Assembly (NCBI RefSeq): GCF_009928685.1
Contig: NZ_WWEO01000033.1
Coordinates: 1 to 64,000, forward strand
Direction of reading: 5' to 3'
Source: Mucilaginibacter agri
GTDB lineage: Bacteria; Bacteroidota; Bacteroidia; Sphingobacteriales; Sphingobacteriaceae
DNA length: 64,000 bases
Made by a program: the position numbers and the translations under genes. The notes beneath the pieces are model-generated. The model did no database searches. It saw only the letters and a list, made by a program, of their open reading frames with translations, and was not told where the DNA came from. Below are positions 1 through 9,479 of this stretch, piece after piece (the stretch's first letter is position 1; each line of letters starts with the position of its first letter).

Positions 1-494
1 ATCTGTTCAAATAGATGGAATGGTGTTCCCATTCACCAGATAATCAGTTATTACAAAGAACATTTTTGTAATGTCCGCTTACTTTACTCACGGACAACAA
101 GTCACACATGCCGCTGCAATCGCTGCTTCGGCCATGCCGCCGGTCAGGTTCACTTCCGTTCACCAAACCGTCAGGCCGCACCGCAAGAGCCAGCCCGCTG
201 GGTGCGCCGGGCCGCAGGCTAAATTTCATTCCGTTTCCAGCTCCGCGCTGCTGCGTTCCAACTCCATTTAGTTTCCCGCGCACCCAGCAGCCAGGCACTT
301 GCTATTAGCCGCAATCGTACGGTTGTTAATTGCACCGTTCGCAACAGGTTTCACACCATTTCAATTTTTTAACCGCAAAGGTAAAGCCCGCTGCGGGGCC
401 GTCAAGGGTTCATAAACCCCGCACCGGCCGGGCCCTTGACAACCCCGCATCCGGCTTTGATCACCCTTGCATTAAAAAATTAAAATGTAATGTT
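1..494. other. Non-coding leader region with GC-rich inverted repeat
   Basis: No convincing gene is seen here. The last 130 bases are much richer in G+C than the flanks and can fold: GTCAAGGG at 401-408 pairs with CCCTTGAC at 433-440, and the loop holds the palindrome CCGGCCGG. The reading frame of the next gene stays open back to base 330, but the residues encoded there (many Pro, Arg, Lys) look like translated structured DNA rather than protein. This may be a structured leader or the edge of a mobile element; neither can be proven from the sequence alone. Confidence 0.4.
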
Positions 495-1094
495 ATGCAA
501 ACCCTTGAATTAAACCTCGGATCAAAAACTCAAATCACCGATTACATCGCCGAGAACCATTTAATGCCCTACGAAGCCGGCATATTTAGAGAAATGTTAA
601 CCGCTATCGAAACTAACAATCAAAAAGAGCTCGACTGGTTCTCCGGCTTTGGCGATTCATTCCGGGTTATCACCATGAATGTGCATGCATACCGCAAAGG
701 GCTCGAATTCGGATTTACCGAAATCAGCTTTGACAAGTACGGCTGGTTCACACGCCCGGTATTTTTGGATAAAGAAGAGTTGAGATTTGGCGATACCAGC
801 CGTTACGGTAATTACAGCCAAATCGATCTCGGCCATGGCCGCAATGGCTTATGGACCTACGCCCTCCATTACAGCTTCGGAACAGCGGGCGGTGGTTATT
901 GCTTATCTGTCTACGGCAAACAATTTAAAAGTCGTGAAGATGCGCTTAGTTTTGCACTCAATGAGTTAAAAGCCATGATGACGAAAAAGATCGGCAGCAC
1001 CGACACCACTAATGACAAACAGCCTATCATATTGGCAACGCTTCGCGATATAGAAAAAGCTCAATTAGGTATGGTGCAACTAAGCCTATTTTGA
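495..1094 (+). CDS. Hypothetical protein (199 aa)
   Basis: I do not recognise this protein. It is soluble, with no signal peptide or membrane segment, and has an aromatic and glycine-rich centre (residues about 50-145) and a charged C-terminal helix region. I chose the ATG at 495 because the in-frame extension to 330 translates the GC-rich palindromic leader. It stands alone, with no co-directional neighbour. Genes with a GC-rich structured leader of this kind are, from memory, common in Bacteroidetes integrative elements, but nothing else conjugative is present in the window. Confidence 0.65.
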   Translation: MQTLELNLGSKTQITDYIAENHLMPYEAGIFREMLTAIETNNQKELDWFSGFGDSFRVITMNVHAYRKGLEFGFTEISFDKYGWFTRPVFLDKEELRFGDTSRYGNYSQIDLGHGRNGLWTYALHYSFGTAGGGYCLSVYGKQFKSREDALSFALNELKAMMTKKIGSTDTTNDKQPIILATLRDIEKAQLGMVQLSLF

Positions 1095-1656
1095 ACAGGC
1101 TTATACTTCTTTTTCCTGTCTGAAAAGAAAATGTCATTTAGGCAGGCATTACGAAATATTTATTTAGTGTTTCGGCTAATAATTCAAGCGACTGGTGTCA
1201 GAACAGCGCTATCAGTTCTCATCGAAGGGCATATTAAACCTTTTGGCATAGCCTTTTCTTTGATAATTATAAAATATGAATGTTCATATAGTTGGCTTGT
1301 TCATGAATCATGAACATTTTAATTTTTTGAACACAAAATCAAGTTGATCGCGAACGGCGATGAGGAGTAATTAAAACGAATTACTTAAACTTTAGATAAA
1401 CGACCTACGGATACTCGGGTGAAAATATCCAACGGATAATCGATTAAAGATTTCTCTACCGTTTTGCATTGCAAACGAAAACGCGGCGCGGTTTGCACCA
1501 GTATAAAATTAGTTGGCTCATTAAATTAATTGACAATGTTCAGTTATCCTTCATCAAACCATCTTGGTAAGCTTATGCATGAGTTATATAATCAGATGCC
1601 TGATATTTTAGTACTTCATAGCGGTTCCTTATTGTTGCATTTCACGAAAATACAAG
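1095..1656. other. Intergenic, no gene seen
   Basis: A 60-codon frame at 1131-1313 is present but has no family features and no ribosome binding signal, so I do not call it. The stretch is AT-rich and contains a perfect 17-base palindrome at 1299-1315, listed separately. The first 200 bases downstream of the preceding gene show no clear terminator. Confidence 0.5.
1299..1315. repeat. 17-bp palindrome GTTCATGAATCATGAAC
   Basis: Two 8-base arms, GTTCATGA and TCATGAAC, are perfect reverse complements around a single central A. It lies in a long intergenic stretch and is not followed by a T-tract, so it looks more like a protein-binding site than a terminator. No partner regulator is apparent. 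Confidence 0.4.
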
Positions 1657-3441
1657 CTATTTGCCAGTACTTCGCTGTTTTTGAAATTCGATGACCCGTT
1701 CCGCTGGTTTCAGCTTGTGGTATTTGATGACTGAAGCTGCGTGAAAGTCCCGCCGTTTCAGTTTTTCAGCGAGGTTGATTTCGTCCCTAAAGCCGAACCC
1801 GACGTTATACAGGAGGTCAAAGAACTTGTTCATATCCGGGCTGGAGAAAAGTAGTTCGGAACGGTTACAGTTTTTGACAAAGTTTTCCCGGTCGAAGAGG
1901 AAATACGCGCAAAGTTCGAGTTCATCGTAACACATGACCCGGCCTTGCAGTCGTTCCCTGGCGAGTAAAAAGGTCTCAAATTCTTCGGCATACCGGGCTT
2001 TTCTTTTTAAGGTGATGAGGAATGTTTCGAGGTCATTGATGGCCACAGACCAGGGGTAGTTGCTGTCTTCGCCGATATCAAGCAGGTAACCAAGGTCGCA
2101 CTGAATCTGCCCGAAGCGTTCTTGGGTGACGGCGATTGTAAACACTTCGTCGTAATCTTCAGGGTGGAGTGTGGCAATTACCTGTTTGTTTTTGTTATAC
2201 AGTTGGAATGACTGATCCCCGATGAGCAGGTCCTCCACTTCTTTAGCCTGACTGTAGCCCTTGCCTATGGATTTCCGGAAATCGTCTTTGATCCTTTCAT
2301 AGGCTTTTGACTCGTCCCGCATGGGTTCCCGGTATTTATGCGCTTTACATTCGATGATATAAGCGTTGCTTCCGTGAAGCACCAGCAGGTCTTTCTCATT
2401 GCCCTCTTTTTCGCTGGTATTAATCTTATAAGAAGTGTAGATGGTTGCAGCAGGGCCGAAAAAGTCGCGGAAAACATCGGCGGTTTTATGTTCCAGATAC
2501 TCGTCTCTTCGTTCTGACACTTTACGGCCGGGCGTATCAGGTTCGGAGCAAAGCGCGTAAAGGAACTCGTAAATGGCATTGATTAGTTGTTTGGAATAGA
2601 CCATCAGGACGTGATGACCATCCATCATGATCACTGGCTTGCGCAGATAGGCGCAGGGGTCGGTGTAGTAAAGATATTCCGGTGCTTCCTCGCGCAGAAG
2701 CGTGAAAAAAGCAAGCAGCTGTTTTGCTTTTTCTTCGCCGATGGCTTGGTAGATATCGCTGAGCGGGATGCCCATATCGTAAACCGCTTTTTCTGCAAGC
2801 TCCATCAGCTGAATCTTCTGATCGATGCTTAGGTCTTTCGGATCACTGCCGGCACGAATAGATTTAAGTATGGGATCATTGTCATAGTTATGGTTGATAT
2901 ATTGGCTTACCCTTGCGCTTTCCAGGTTACTCATGAGGGTGAAGAAATCGAGGTAATCCTTGATTTGCAGGCCTGTTTGCTCGGTAATGTACGGCTCAAA
3001 ATGTTCAAACGTGCGTTGGATTCGTTCCACATCCTGTTCATAATAGCTTAGCGGGGCATTCAGGTAATAGTTCAAAAAAGTGCCTTTGGTGACGATCAGC
3101 CGGTCGTAATCAACCTGTGTCAGGTCGCTCCGTCCGGAAACGGCGGCCTCGTAGCCATAGCCTTCTTCTATTTCATTTAATAACCGAATGATCTCGCTGT
3201 GCTCTTTGCTGGTCGCTGTATATCTTTCTTTGCCCCCAAGAGCGGTGGCATGGTATAGACTCATCAGGTACATGATCTGCCGGACGGGGGAATGGAGTTT
3301 AACCTGCTCACTGCCCTGCCGGATATGTGCATTGCCCATGTGGCCGATGTGCGCGGTGAAGCTGCGGTGTTCAAAACGGCGGATCAGTTCTTTGAGCCGA
3401 TTGGCGAGTGTAGTTGCTTGGTCTTCGGTTTGGATATTCAT
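1657..3441 (-). CDS. PD-(D/E)XK nuclease-like domain protein (594 aa)
   Basis: A large soluble protein with a probable restriction-endonuclease-like fold in its second half. The signature is Asp351 (EKDLLVLHG), then a strand ending in the E-x-K pair Glu364/Lys366 (YIIECKAHK), with a candidate upstream acidic residue near Glu315-Glu318. Residues 1-300 are helical and unassigned. The C-terminal 150 residues are also helical. It is transcribed away from the AAA-ATPase/subtilase pair across a 296-base gap and sits in a run of defense-like genes, so a nucleic-acid-cutting defense role is plausible. That role is inference; the motif was read by eye. Confidence 0.6.
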   Translation of the reverse strand: MNIQTEDQATTLANRLKELIRRFEHRSFTAHIGHMGNAHIRQGSEQVKLHSPVRQIMYLMSLYHATALGGKERYTATSKEHSEIIRLLNEIEEGYGYEAAVSGRSDLTQVDYDRLIVTKGTFLNYYLNAPLSYYEQDVERIQRTFEHFEPYITEQTGLQIKDYLDFFTLMSNLESARVSQYINHNYDNDPILKSIRAGSDPKDLSIDQKIQLMELAEKAVYDMGIPLSDIYQAIGEEKAKQLLAFFTLLREEAPEYLYYTDPCAYLRKPVIMMDGHHVLMVYSKQLINAIYEFLYALCSEPDTPGRKVSERRDEYLEHKTADVFRDFFGPAATIYTSYKINTSEKEGNEKDLLVLHGSNAYIIECKAHKYREPMRDESKAYERIKDDFRKSIGKGYSQAKEVEDLLIGDQSFQLYNKNKQVIATLHPEDYDEVFTIAVTQERFGQIQCDLGYLLDIGEDSNYPWSVAINDLETFLITLKRKARYAEEFETFLLARERLQGRVMCYDELELCAYFLFDRENFVKNCNRSELLFSSPDMNKFFDLLYNVGFGFRDEINLAEKLKRRDFHAASVIKYHKLKPAERVIEFQKQRSTGK

Positions 3442-3687
3442 ATGGGTTGATGTAAAGATAGCTTAGATATGATGTTTGCTAACTGAAATTGCGAAACTTT
3501 AAAATTTGCTGTAGTAGATAAAATACCCCCTTCGCAGAGCGAAAGTTAATATGTTGATAATTAGACAAGTTCAATTGGCGCCGGTTGCTTACCTTTAATC
3601 GGACGATTAATAATGGATGAGTATCACCGTATTTTAATTGCGATTTATTTTTTATTAATATCGTGATATTTTATATTTTAGGCTGTC

Positions 3688-3733
3688 TTATAACGTTATA
3701 AAACCTAATCACCAGCATAAAAGCGTATTTTTG
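3688..3733 (+). promoter_or_regulatory. Palindrome and -7 box upstream of ietA-like gene
   Basis: TTATAACGTTATAA at 3688-3701 is a perfect 14-base palindrome. TATTTTTG at 3726-3733 matches the Bacteroidetes -7 consensus TAnnTTTG and ends only four bases before the ATG at 3738, so the transcript may be leaderless or nearly so. No convincing -33 TTTG is seen at the usual spacing. The palindrome would suit an autoregulatory operator, but this is inference. Confidence 0.4.
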
Positions 3734-3737
3734 CAGA

Positions 3738-4715
3738 ATGGCCGCAGCAGATCAAATAAAAAGCCTGATAAAATCTTACGCAGAAGATGACGAACATCGT
3801 TTCTTCACGACTGCCATGCAGATTGCTGCCTCTGAGGCTCGTCAAGGACATGCGAATGTCGCACAGGAACTTAAAGACCTGATCGAGCGCGCCCGTAAAG
3901 AAAAGTCGGTGGCTTTTCTGGAAACTCCAAAAACAGTTTCATTATCCGGACCTAAACGGGAATTGAAAGAATTGATCGAGGTATTTAAGCCGCGTATCAA
4001 TTTAAAAGACATGGTCTTGTCACCTGTTGTAAAAGAGTCCCTGGACAAGCTGATCAATGAACAGCAGAAATGGGAAGTGCTTCGAAAACATAATTTATCG
4101 CCTAAGCGAAAATTACTGCTAACCGGGATGCCGGGAACAGGAAAAACAATGACTGCGCAAGCAATTGCCGGTGAATTGGGCCTCTCTGTTTATATCATCC
4201 GTTTGGATGGGTTGATGTCTAAATATATGGGCGAATCCATTGTTAAACTGCGGATGATATTCGACGCAATGGAAGACCATCGTGCGGTTTATCTCTTCGA
4301 TGAATTCGACTCGATCGGATCCCAGCGCGATAAAGGACAGGATGTCGGTGAAATCAAACGGGTTTTAAATAGTTTTTTGATCAATATAGAAAAAGACCAA
4401 AGCAACAGTATTATCATAGCTGCAACCAATTTACCTGAAAGCCTCGACAAGGCGTTATTCAGGAGATTTGACGACGTAGTAAACTATCCATTGCCCAATG
4501 CTGAACAGATTGTTTTAGCCTTAAAAAAAGCGACGCAAGGTTATTCTTTTGCTCAAAAGGTGAATTTCAAAAGTCTTGCTAAGCAAGCTGATGGTCTTAA
4601 TTATTCGGATATTATTAAAGCTTGCGAGGACGCAATTAAAGAAATGATCCTGACAGGGTCATTAAAAGTCAACTTATCGGATTTAGAGCGGGCATTAGCT
4701 AAAAAACACATCTAA
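3738..4715 (+). CDS. ietA: AAA+ ATPase, IetA-like (defense/toxin-antitoxin pair with subtilase)
   Basis: A 325-residue single-module AAA+ ATPase. An N-terminal helical region (1-115) precedes Walker A GMPGTGKT at 130-137, Walker B VYLFDEFD near 184-191, the sensor-1 stretch IIIAATN ending at Asn231, and an arginine-finger motif LFRRFD near 240-245. Its stop codon is immediately followed by the start of a subtilisin-like protease gene. That two-gene layout, an ATPase followed by an S8 protease, matches ietAS, first described as a plasmid-stability toxin-antitoxin pair of an Agrobacterium Ti plasmid and later listed among antiphage systems. The ATPase is expected to restrain or activate the protease. 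Assignment rests on domain order, not on a search. Confidence 0.75.
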   Translation: MAAADQIKSLIKSYAEDDEHRFFTTAMQIAASEARQGHANVAQELKDLIERARKEKSVAFLETPKTVSLSGPKRELKELIEVFKPRINLKDMVLSPVVKESLDKLINEQQKWEVLRKHNLSPKRKLLLTGMPGTGKTMTAQAIAGELGLSVYIIRLDGLMSKYMGESIVKLRMIFDAMEDHRAVYLFDEFDSIGSQRDKGQDVGEIKRVLNSFLINIEKDQSNSIIIAATNLPESLDKALFRRFDDVVNYPLPNAEQIVLALKKATQGYSFAQKVNFKSLAKQADGLNYSDIIKACEDAIKEMILTGSLKVNLSDLERALAKKHI

Positions 4716-7244
4716 ATGGCCCGGCAAAATCCAAGGAAACATATTAAATTAGTTGGATATGCCGCAAGGCTTGACTACCAATATCCAAGAAACGCCTTCC
4801 CTCCGGCGATGCCGCTCGCCCAAAGAAACCGCAATCAACACGGCAACCGCATTTTAAATCAGTTAAACGCCATAAGGCAACAATTCGATATTCCCGCAGA
4901 TGTGGAACTGGCTGCTGATATTTTAAGGGACAATGTGATCTATGTCGAGTTTACATCTCAATGGGGCTACTTTATGGATTTCGGCGCATTAGAGCAGGAC
5001 CGCGACGATCCCGATTTTCAGATCCTGAATATCAGAGAAGAGCGGGAAGATGTAGAAGAGAATCCAAGATTTCGCTATCACGTGACAATGATGTTGACCC
5101 AGGGAGGGATTGGTACGTTTATTACAAAGGTTACCGATTATATTAACAGAAACGGTCAATATCGCGGCCAAGATACCGGGCATCCGAGGTATTATAAGCT
5201 ATTTAGTAATATAGAAGATATCCAAACGGCGACGCTCAAGTCATTTTGGACGGATGAACCAGAGTATCCATTTCCCGACGAAAATGAAGATGTGTGGTGG
5301 GAGGCCTGGTTTAGAAAAACAGCGAATGACGATTTCCGTATGCGGCGGGTATTAGAAAACCTGCGCGTCGCTGGCGTTCAAATCGGTGAGTCTGAACTAT
5401 TGTTTGCGGAACATCGCGTAAGGCTGATCAAAGGGACCGCGCAACAATTGGCGCAGTCAATATTGTTATTGGACAATCTCTCCGAATTGAGGAAACCTCA
5501 GGAAACAGCCGACTTTATTTGTCATAGAGATGCTGATTTTCAGGACGACTTAGATTGGGTAAATGATTTGACCAACCGAACGGAAAACCATGTAGATGAA
5601 AATTCTGTATTGGTATGTTTATTGGACAGCGGTGTAAATAATAACCATCCACTCATCGGTAGTTTTTTACCGGACGAACGACTGTACTCTTATAAACCCG
5701 ATTCATGGGGAACCGGGGACAATTGGCCGAATGGTGGGCACGGCACCGGGGTTGCGGGTTTAGCGTTGTATGGTGATCTGGTTGATGCCTTAGCCGACCC
5801 ATCAACTATAAGAATTTTACATGGGCTGGAGTCTTTTAAAATAATACATTCCGGTGACCCTAACGACCCGGAGCTTTATGGTGCTATCACAGAATTTGCC
5901 GCCAGTTCACCTTTGGTTGACCGGCCTCATAACCCCAGGGTTTTTTGTCTGACAATAACAGATAAAAATCTGTCATTCCGGGGCCGTCCTTCCGCTTGGT
6001 CAGCAGCGATCGATAAAATAGCTTTTGGTTCCGCTCTCGACCCAATCGCGCCGCAATTAATTATCGCAAGCGGCGGCAATGCGGTAATGATCAATCATGA
6101 CGATTATCCTACGGTGAATTTGTTGGAATCTATTCATGACCCGGCTCAGGCTTATAATGTGATCACGGTGGGCAGTTATACAAGAAAGGACCGGATCGAT
6201 GCGGCTACAGGCTATATTCACCTTGCACCAAACGGTGACATGGCACCAAGTAATACGACGTCAACTACCTGGGAGCATCAATGGCCTTTAAAGCCTGATA
6301 TTGTAATGGAGGGTGGTAATGCGAGCACAGATGGGTTTTCTGTTTCCGATCATCACGCACTTAAAATGGTGACAACGGATGGTGACTATCCTCAATTTAC
6401 GTTCCTGCCGTTCGGAGATACCAGCGGAGCTGCTGCACTTGCCGCGAAGATGGCAGCTGAGCTGAGAACTGCGTATCCGGAATTTTGGCCGGAAACGATC
6501 AGAGCATTAATGATCCATTCCGCCGAATGGACGAATACGATGCTTAATAACAGGCCTTTTTCCAGCCTTAACGAAAATGAGCGAAAAGTGTTGCTCAGAA
6601 CAGTTGGCTACGGCGTCCCAATATTGGAAAATGCGTTATATAGCGCAAACAACAGTTTAACACTAATAGCCGAACGGGAGATACAGCCCTATTATCTGGA
6701 TGGAAGTACCGGGAAAAGTAAAGAATATCATTTGTTTGAATTGCCTTGGCCTGCTGATATCCTGGCTGGCGAGTTATTTGCGACAGATGTTACGCTTAAA
6801 ATAACGCTCTCTTATTTTATAGAACCGAACCCTGGCAGTAAAAACAAACGTTACGTAAACAACTTTCATTACCATTCTCATGCGTTAGAGTTTGCTGTCA
6901 TCAAAGAGCGGGAAGATTTAGATCAGTTCAAACGACGTATATCAGCAGCAGCAGAACTGGACGATGATCGGGTAGATAATACTGACGAAACCTGGTCTAT
7001 CAAGAGGGTTAGATACCGTGGTTCTGTCAAAAAAGATTTTATTACAATGTCTGGTGCTGATATGTCTGTCCGCAACAAGATTGCCGTTTTTCCTAAGCCA
7101 GGTTGGTATCGCTCGCGCAAAAAACTACACAAAGAAAATACGATTGTACGCTATAGTTTAGTAGTTACTGTTGAAACACCGGATGTTAATATTGACATTG
7201 TTACACCGGTACTGAATCAAATTGCAATTGCCGCTGCTGTTTAA
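4716..7244 (+). CDS. ietS: Subtilisin-like S8 serine protease, IetS-like
   Basis: An 842-residue protein with no signal peptide, so probably cytoplasmic, unlike most subtilases. The catalytic triad is complete: Asp304 (LLDSGVNNNHP), His342 (GGHGTGVAG) and Ser570 (FGDTSGAAALAA). Residues 1-290 form a large N-terminal region without recognised domain, and 640-842 a beta-rich C-terminal region. It starts at the base after the stop codon of the AAA+ gene, which implies translational coupling. In the ietAS model the protease is the toxic effector and the ATPase its partner. An insertion of about 200 residues separates His from Ser, which is longer than in secreted subtilisins. Confidence 0.78.
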   Translation: MARQNPRKHIKLVGYAARLDYQYPRNAFPPAMPLAQRNRNQHGNRILNQLNAIRQQFDIPADVELAADILRDNVIYVEFTSQWGYFMDFGALEQDRDDPDFQILNIREEREDVEENPRFRYHVTMMLTQGGIGTFITKVTDYINRNGQYRGQDTGHPRYYKLFSNIEDIQTATLKSFWTDEPEYPFPDENEDVWWEAWFRKTANDDFRMRRVLENLRVAGVQIGESELLFAEHRVRLIKGTAQQLAQSILLLDNLSELRKPQETADFICHRDADFQDDLDWVNDLTNRTENHVDENSVLVCLLDSGVNNNHPLIGSFLPDERLYSYKPDSWGTGDNWPNGGHGTGVAGLALYGDLVDALADPSTIRILHGLESFKIIHSGDPNDPELYGAITEFAASSPLVDRPHNPRVFCLTITDKNLSFRGRPSAWSAAIDKIAFGSALDPIAPQLIIASGGNAVMINHDDYPTVNLLESIHDPAQAYNVITVGSYTRKDRIDAATGYIHLAPNGDMAPSNTTSTTWEHQWPLKPDIVMEGGNASTDGFSVSDHHALKMVTTDGDYPQFTFLPFGDTSGAAALAAKMAAELRTAYPEFWPETIRALMIHSAEWTNTMLNNRPFSSLNENERKVLLRTVGYGVPILENALYSANNSLTLIAEREIQPYYLDGSTGKSKEYHLFELPWPADILAGELFATDVTLKITLSYFIEPNPGSKNKRYVNNFHYHSHALEFAVIKEREDLDQFKRRISAAAELDDDRVDNTDETWSIKRVRYRGSVKKDFITMSGADMSVRNKIAVFPKPGWYRSRKKLHKENTIVRYSLVVTVETPDVNIDIVTPVLNQIAIAAAV

Positions 7245-7257
7245 TTGTTGCCCTCCG

Positions 7258-8493
7258 TTAAAAAAGTTCGTCGTCATCGATTTCATCATCTTCGAAAGCG
7301 CTAAAATCAAGTCTTGCGTGATCTTCTATAATTATTTCGTTAAGTAAACTAATGGCTAAAAGCGGATTGGTGCTGTCACAATCATATATGCCATTTTTAA
7401 ACTCTACCGCCAACCGATCAAAGAACAATTCTCCAAAAATACCCCAGCCGACAAATGCAAGCGCATCTGTTTGATCAAATATAGCAGGCTTCAAATTTTC
7501 CCAACGATCAAAACCTTCCGTCTGTGGACTGCAAAAATCTTCGATGAATTTTTGCCCATAATTTTTGATGTCTTCCAGCGCGTACCCGTGGCCCTCAGGA
7601 TCATGTTCACGTAAAACATCGATAAATTGAACAGTCGCCTCATTTGGCTTAAAGTCCTTGTCTTTAAACAAGTTCACCAATGACTGGAATGGCGCTATAT
7701 TGATGATGGTAATATTATAAGGAGCGAGTCCAACCCGAAAACAATGCCGCCACAAGAAAGCAAAGCCATGTGATCCTAAAGCATTACCCCGGTTAGCCAT
7801 CGCCTGTAATGCTATCCTCATTTGCGTCTCATAAGCAGCTGTCCGGTAATAATCGCCACCTTTGTATAATTCGTCATCATAAAGACAAAGCTGATACCCG
7901 CCTAATTGCCGCGAACTGATGGAAGGCTGAATGCTGGTATGAAAAGATGCGTTTAAATCGACTATGCGAAGTTGCACACCATCGTCGGTTTGCACCGGCT
8001 CTAAACAGATCAGTTTCTTTTGCAACCAAAATATCTCATTGAAAGCATAATGCCGCAATAACGTTGGCCACTCATTCGATATGATTACGTTAATGACATC
8101 GCCCTCAGCTATAAAAGGCAGATATGTTCGTACTTCAGCGGCGTAAGCGCCGATTTCTGTACCTGCCTGGCGAGTGGGCCCATGAATGTTTTTTAACTCA
8201 ATGATAATAACGCTTTGCGTTTCCGGGGCGTAAACCAAAAAGTCAGGGCACAACCTGTCTTTTGGATCAAGGGAGATGTCCTGGTTTTCCGTGATTACTT
8301 CATTTATTACAAAGGACTCTAGGCAGTACAAATAAGTATCGTTCAATTTATCTGTAATCATGTGGCCGGTTTTTTTGCAAGCGTTTTCTTTGAACGCATC
8401 GAAATTGGTGATCATTTCCGATAAACTCTCCCCTTTAGCAAATCTGTTGCTGAGCCAATGTTGCATGCGGGCTTCACTCTCAAAAATCTTCAT
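7258..8493 (-). CDS. PD-(D/E)XK nuclease-like protein (411 aa)
   Basis: The N-terminal third carries a restriction-endonuclease-like core: Asp84 in LCPDFLVYAP, then a strand ending in Glu99-Leu-Lys101 (VIIIELKN), with Glu65 as a possible upstream acidic residue. The rest (120-411) is mixed alpha/beta and unrecognised, ending in a strongly acidic tail. It converges with the subtilase gene, 13 bases apart, and is followed on the same strand by the Abi_C-like gene across a 42-base gap (upstream on this strand), so the two may form an operon. A defense nuclease is a reasonable guess; Shedu-type proteins have a comparable core, but I cannot show homology. Confidence 0.6.
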   Translation of the reverse strand: MKIFESEARMQHWLSNRFAKGESLSEMITNFDAFKENACKKTGHMITDKLNDTYLYCLESFVINEVITENQDISLDPKDRLCPDFLVYAPETQSVIIIELKNIHGPTRQAGTEIGAYAAEVRTYLPFIAEGDVINVIISNEWPTLLRHYAFNEIFWLQKKLICLEPVQTDDGVQLRIVDLNASFHTSIQPSISSRQLGGYQLCLYDDELYKGGDYYRTAAYETQMRIALQAMANRGNALGSHGFAFLWRHCFRVGLAPYNITIINIAPFQSLVNLFKDKDFKPNEATVQFIDVLREHDPEGHGYALEDIKNYGQKFIEDFCSPQTEGFDRWENLKPAIFDQTDALAFVGWGIFGELFFDRLAVEFKNGIYDCDSTNPLLAISLLNEIIIEDHARLDFSAFEDDEIDDDELF

Positions 8494-8535
8494 ATCTATC
8501 TAAGTACCTTAATGACATATGCAACGATCAATCTT

Positions 8536-9387
8536 TCAAAAAGGAAGGTCATCTTCGTTTGAAGTGTTTTTTAAAGCTTCATATTCCCCGAGAAAGTAAG
8601 TAATGTAGGACTTTGAGAGGTTGTAATAAAGCCTGGCCTCATTGGGGGTAACTGCTACGCCTTCCGCTAAATGAGTGCCATGTCTGATACCTCCACCTGC
8701 GGGAGCAGATAGATAGCCATGTAATTTTCGCACCCAATCGATGACCTGTTTCAAAGTAGCCTGACTCGTTTTTTCCGCAAGTTTTTCAATGATCTTATTG
8801 AAATATTTTCCTTCAATTTTATGACCTTCGACCTCCATTTTGTCGAATACGGTTACGATAGTTTCGAGTAACCATAAAGTTTCCAGAACAGCGGGACGAT
8901 AGCGGCCTTCCTGGAATAACCTTTCCGCTTCCGTCAAAGATGCATCAATGGTGTTTCTTGCCTCCTCCAATAAGGTCTTTGGAATATCAGGTGAAGGGAT
9001 TAACTCAGGACCGTCAAAGATCAGCTCTCCGTCCTTAATTTGATAACGGGAGTTCGCTTTGGCCAAGATCTTGTTGATCACTTCGATGTTTACACCTGGA
9101 CGATCGCTCCCAAGGCTGGACCAGCCGTCATAGAAGGCTTCTATATATAATGGCGCGTTGTTGCTTGCTTCGTCCATGTAGCCCATCAGGTCAGAGGATG
9201 CCCAGCTTGAACTAGAGCTAGTAGACGTCGATTGTCCAGACGCCGAAGCAAAGGCTCGTTTAAACTTCTCAAATACCAACTGCTCATCTTTTGCCAGCTT
9301 ATTGATGATTTGGAAAAATTGCTCATCAACTCCTCGCGGAATTTCTCCCGGACTGTCAAATCGCCAGCGTTCATTAAATTTTAGCAT
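8536..9387 (-). CDS. Abi_C/HEPN-like protein (283 aa)
   Basis: The C-terminal 120 residues are helical and resemble the abortive-infection C-terminal domain: a helix pair at 155-220, the short turn IRHGTH (Arg235, His236, Gly237, His239) and a final helix rich in Ala, Tyr and Leu (250-272). The Arg/His cluster recalls HEPN RNase motifs, although the spacing is not canonical. A serine-rich linker (49-65) separates a short N-terminal segment. It lies between the nuclease-like gene and an orphan gene on the same strand. Function is unproven; an RNA-targeting or growth-arrest effector is an inference from the fold resemblance and neighbourhood. Confidence 0.55.
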   Translation of the reverse strand: MLKFNERWRFDSPGEIPRGVDEQFFQIINKLAKDEQLVFEKFKRAFASASGQSTSTSSSSSWASSDLMGYMDEASNNAPLYIEAFYDGWSSLGSDRPGVNIEVINKILAKANSRYQIKDGELIFDGPELIPSPDIPKTLLEEARNTIDASLTEAERLFQEGRYRPAVLETLWLLETIVTVFDKMEVEGHKIEGKYFNKIIEKLAEKTSQATLKQVIDWVRKLHGYLSAPAGGGIRHGTHLAEGVAVTPNEARLYYNLSKSYITYFLGEYEALKNTSNEDDLPF

Positions 9388-9479
9388 AGTATTAGTTTAC
9401 AAAGCGCTAAGATATTCGCTTATTACGCAATCTATCTGCGCAGGACGAATGTAATTTCCATATTATAAACAGGCATGTG

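Noticed and set aside
1131..1313. 60-codon rightward frame
   Set aside because: No ribosome binding signal, no family pattern, hydrophobic low-complexity content in an AT-rich stretch; likely chance.
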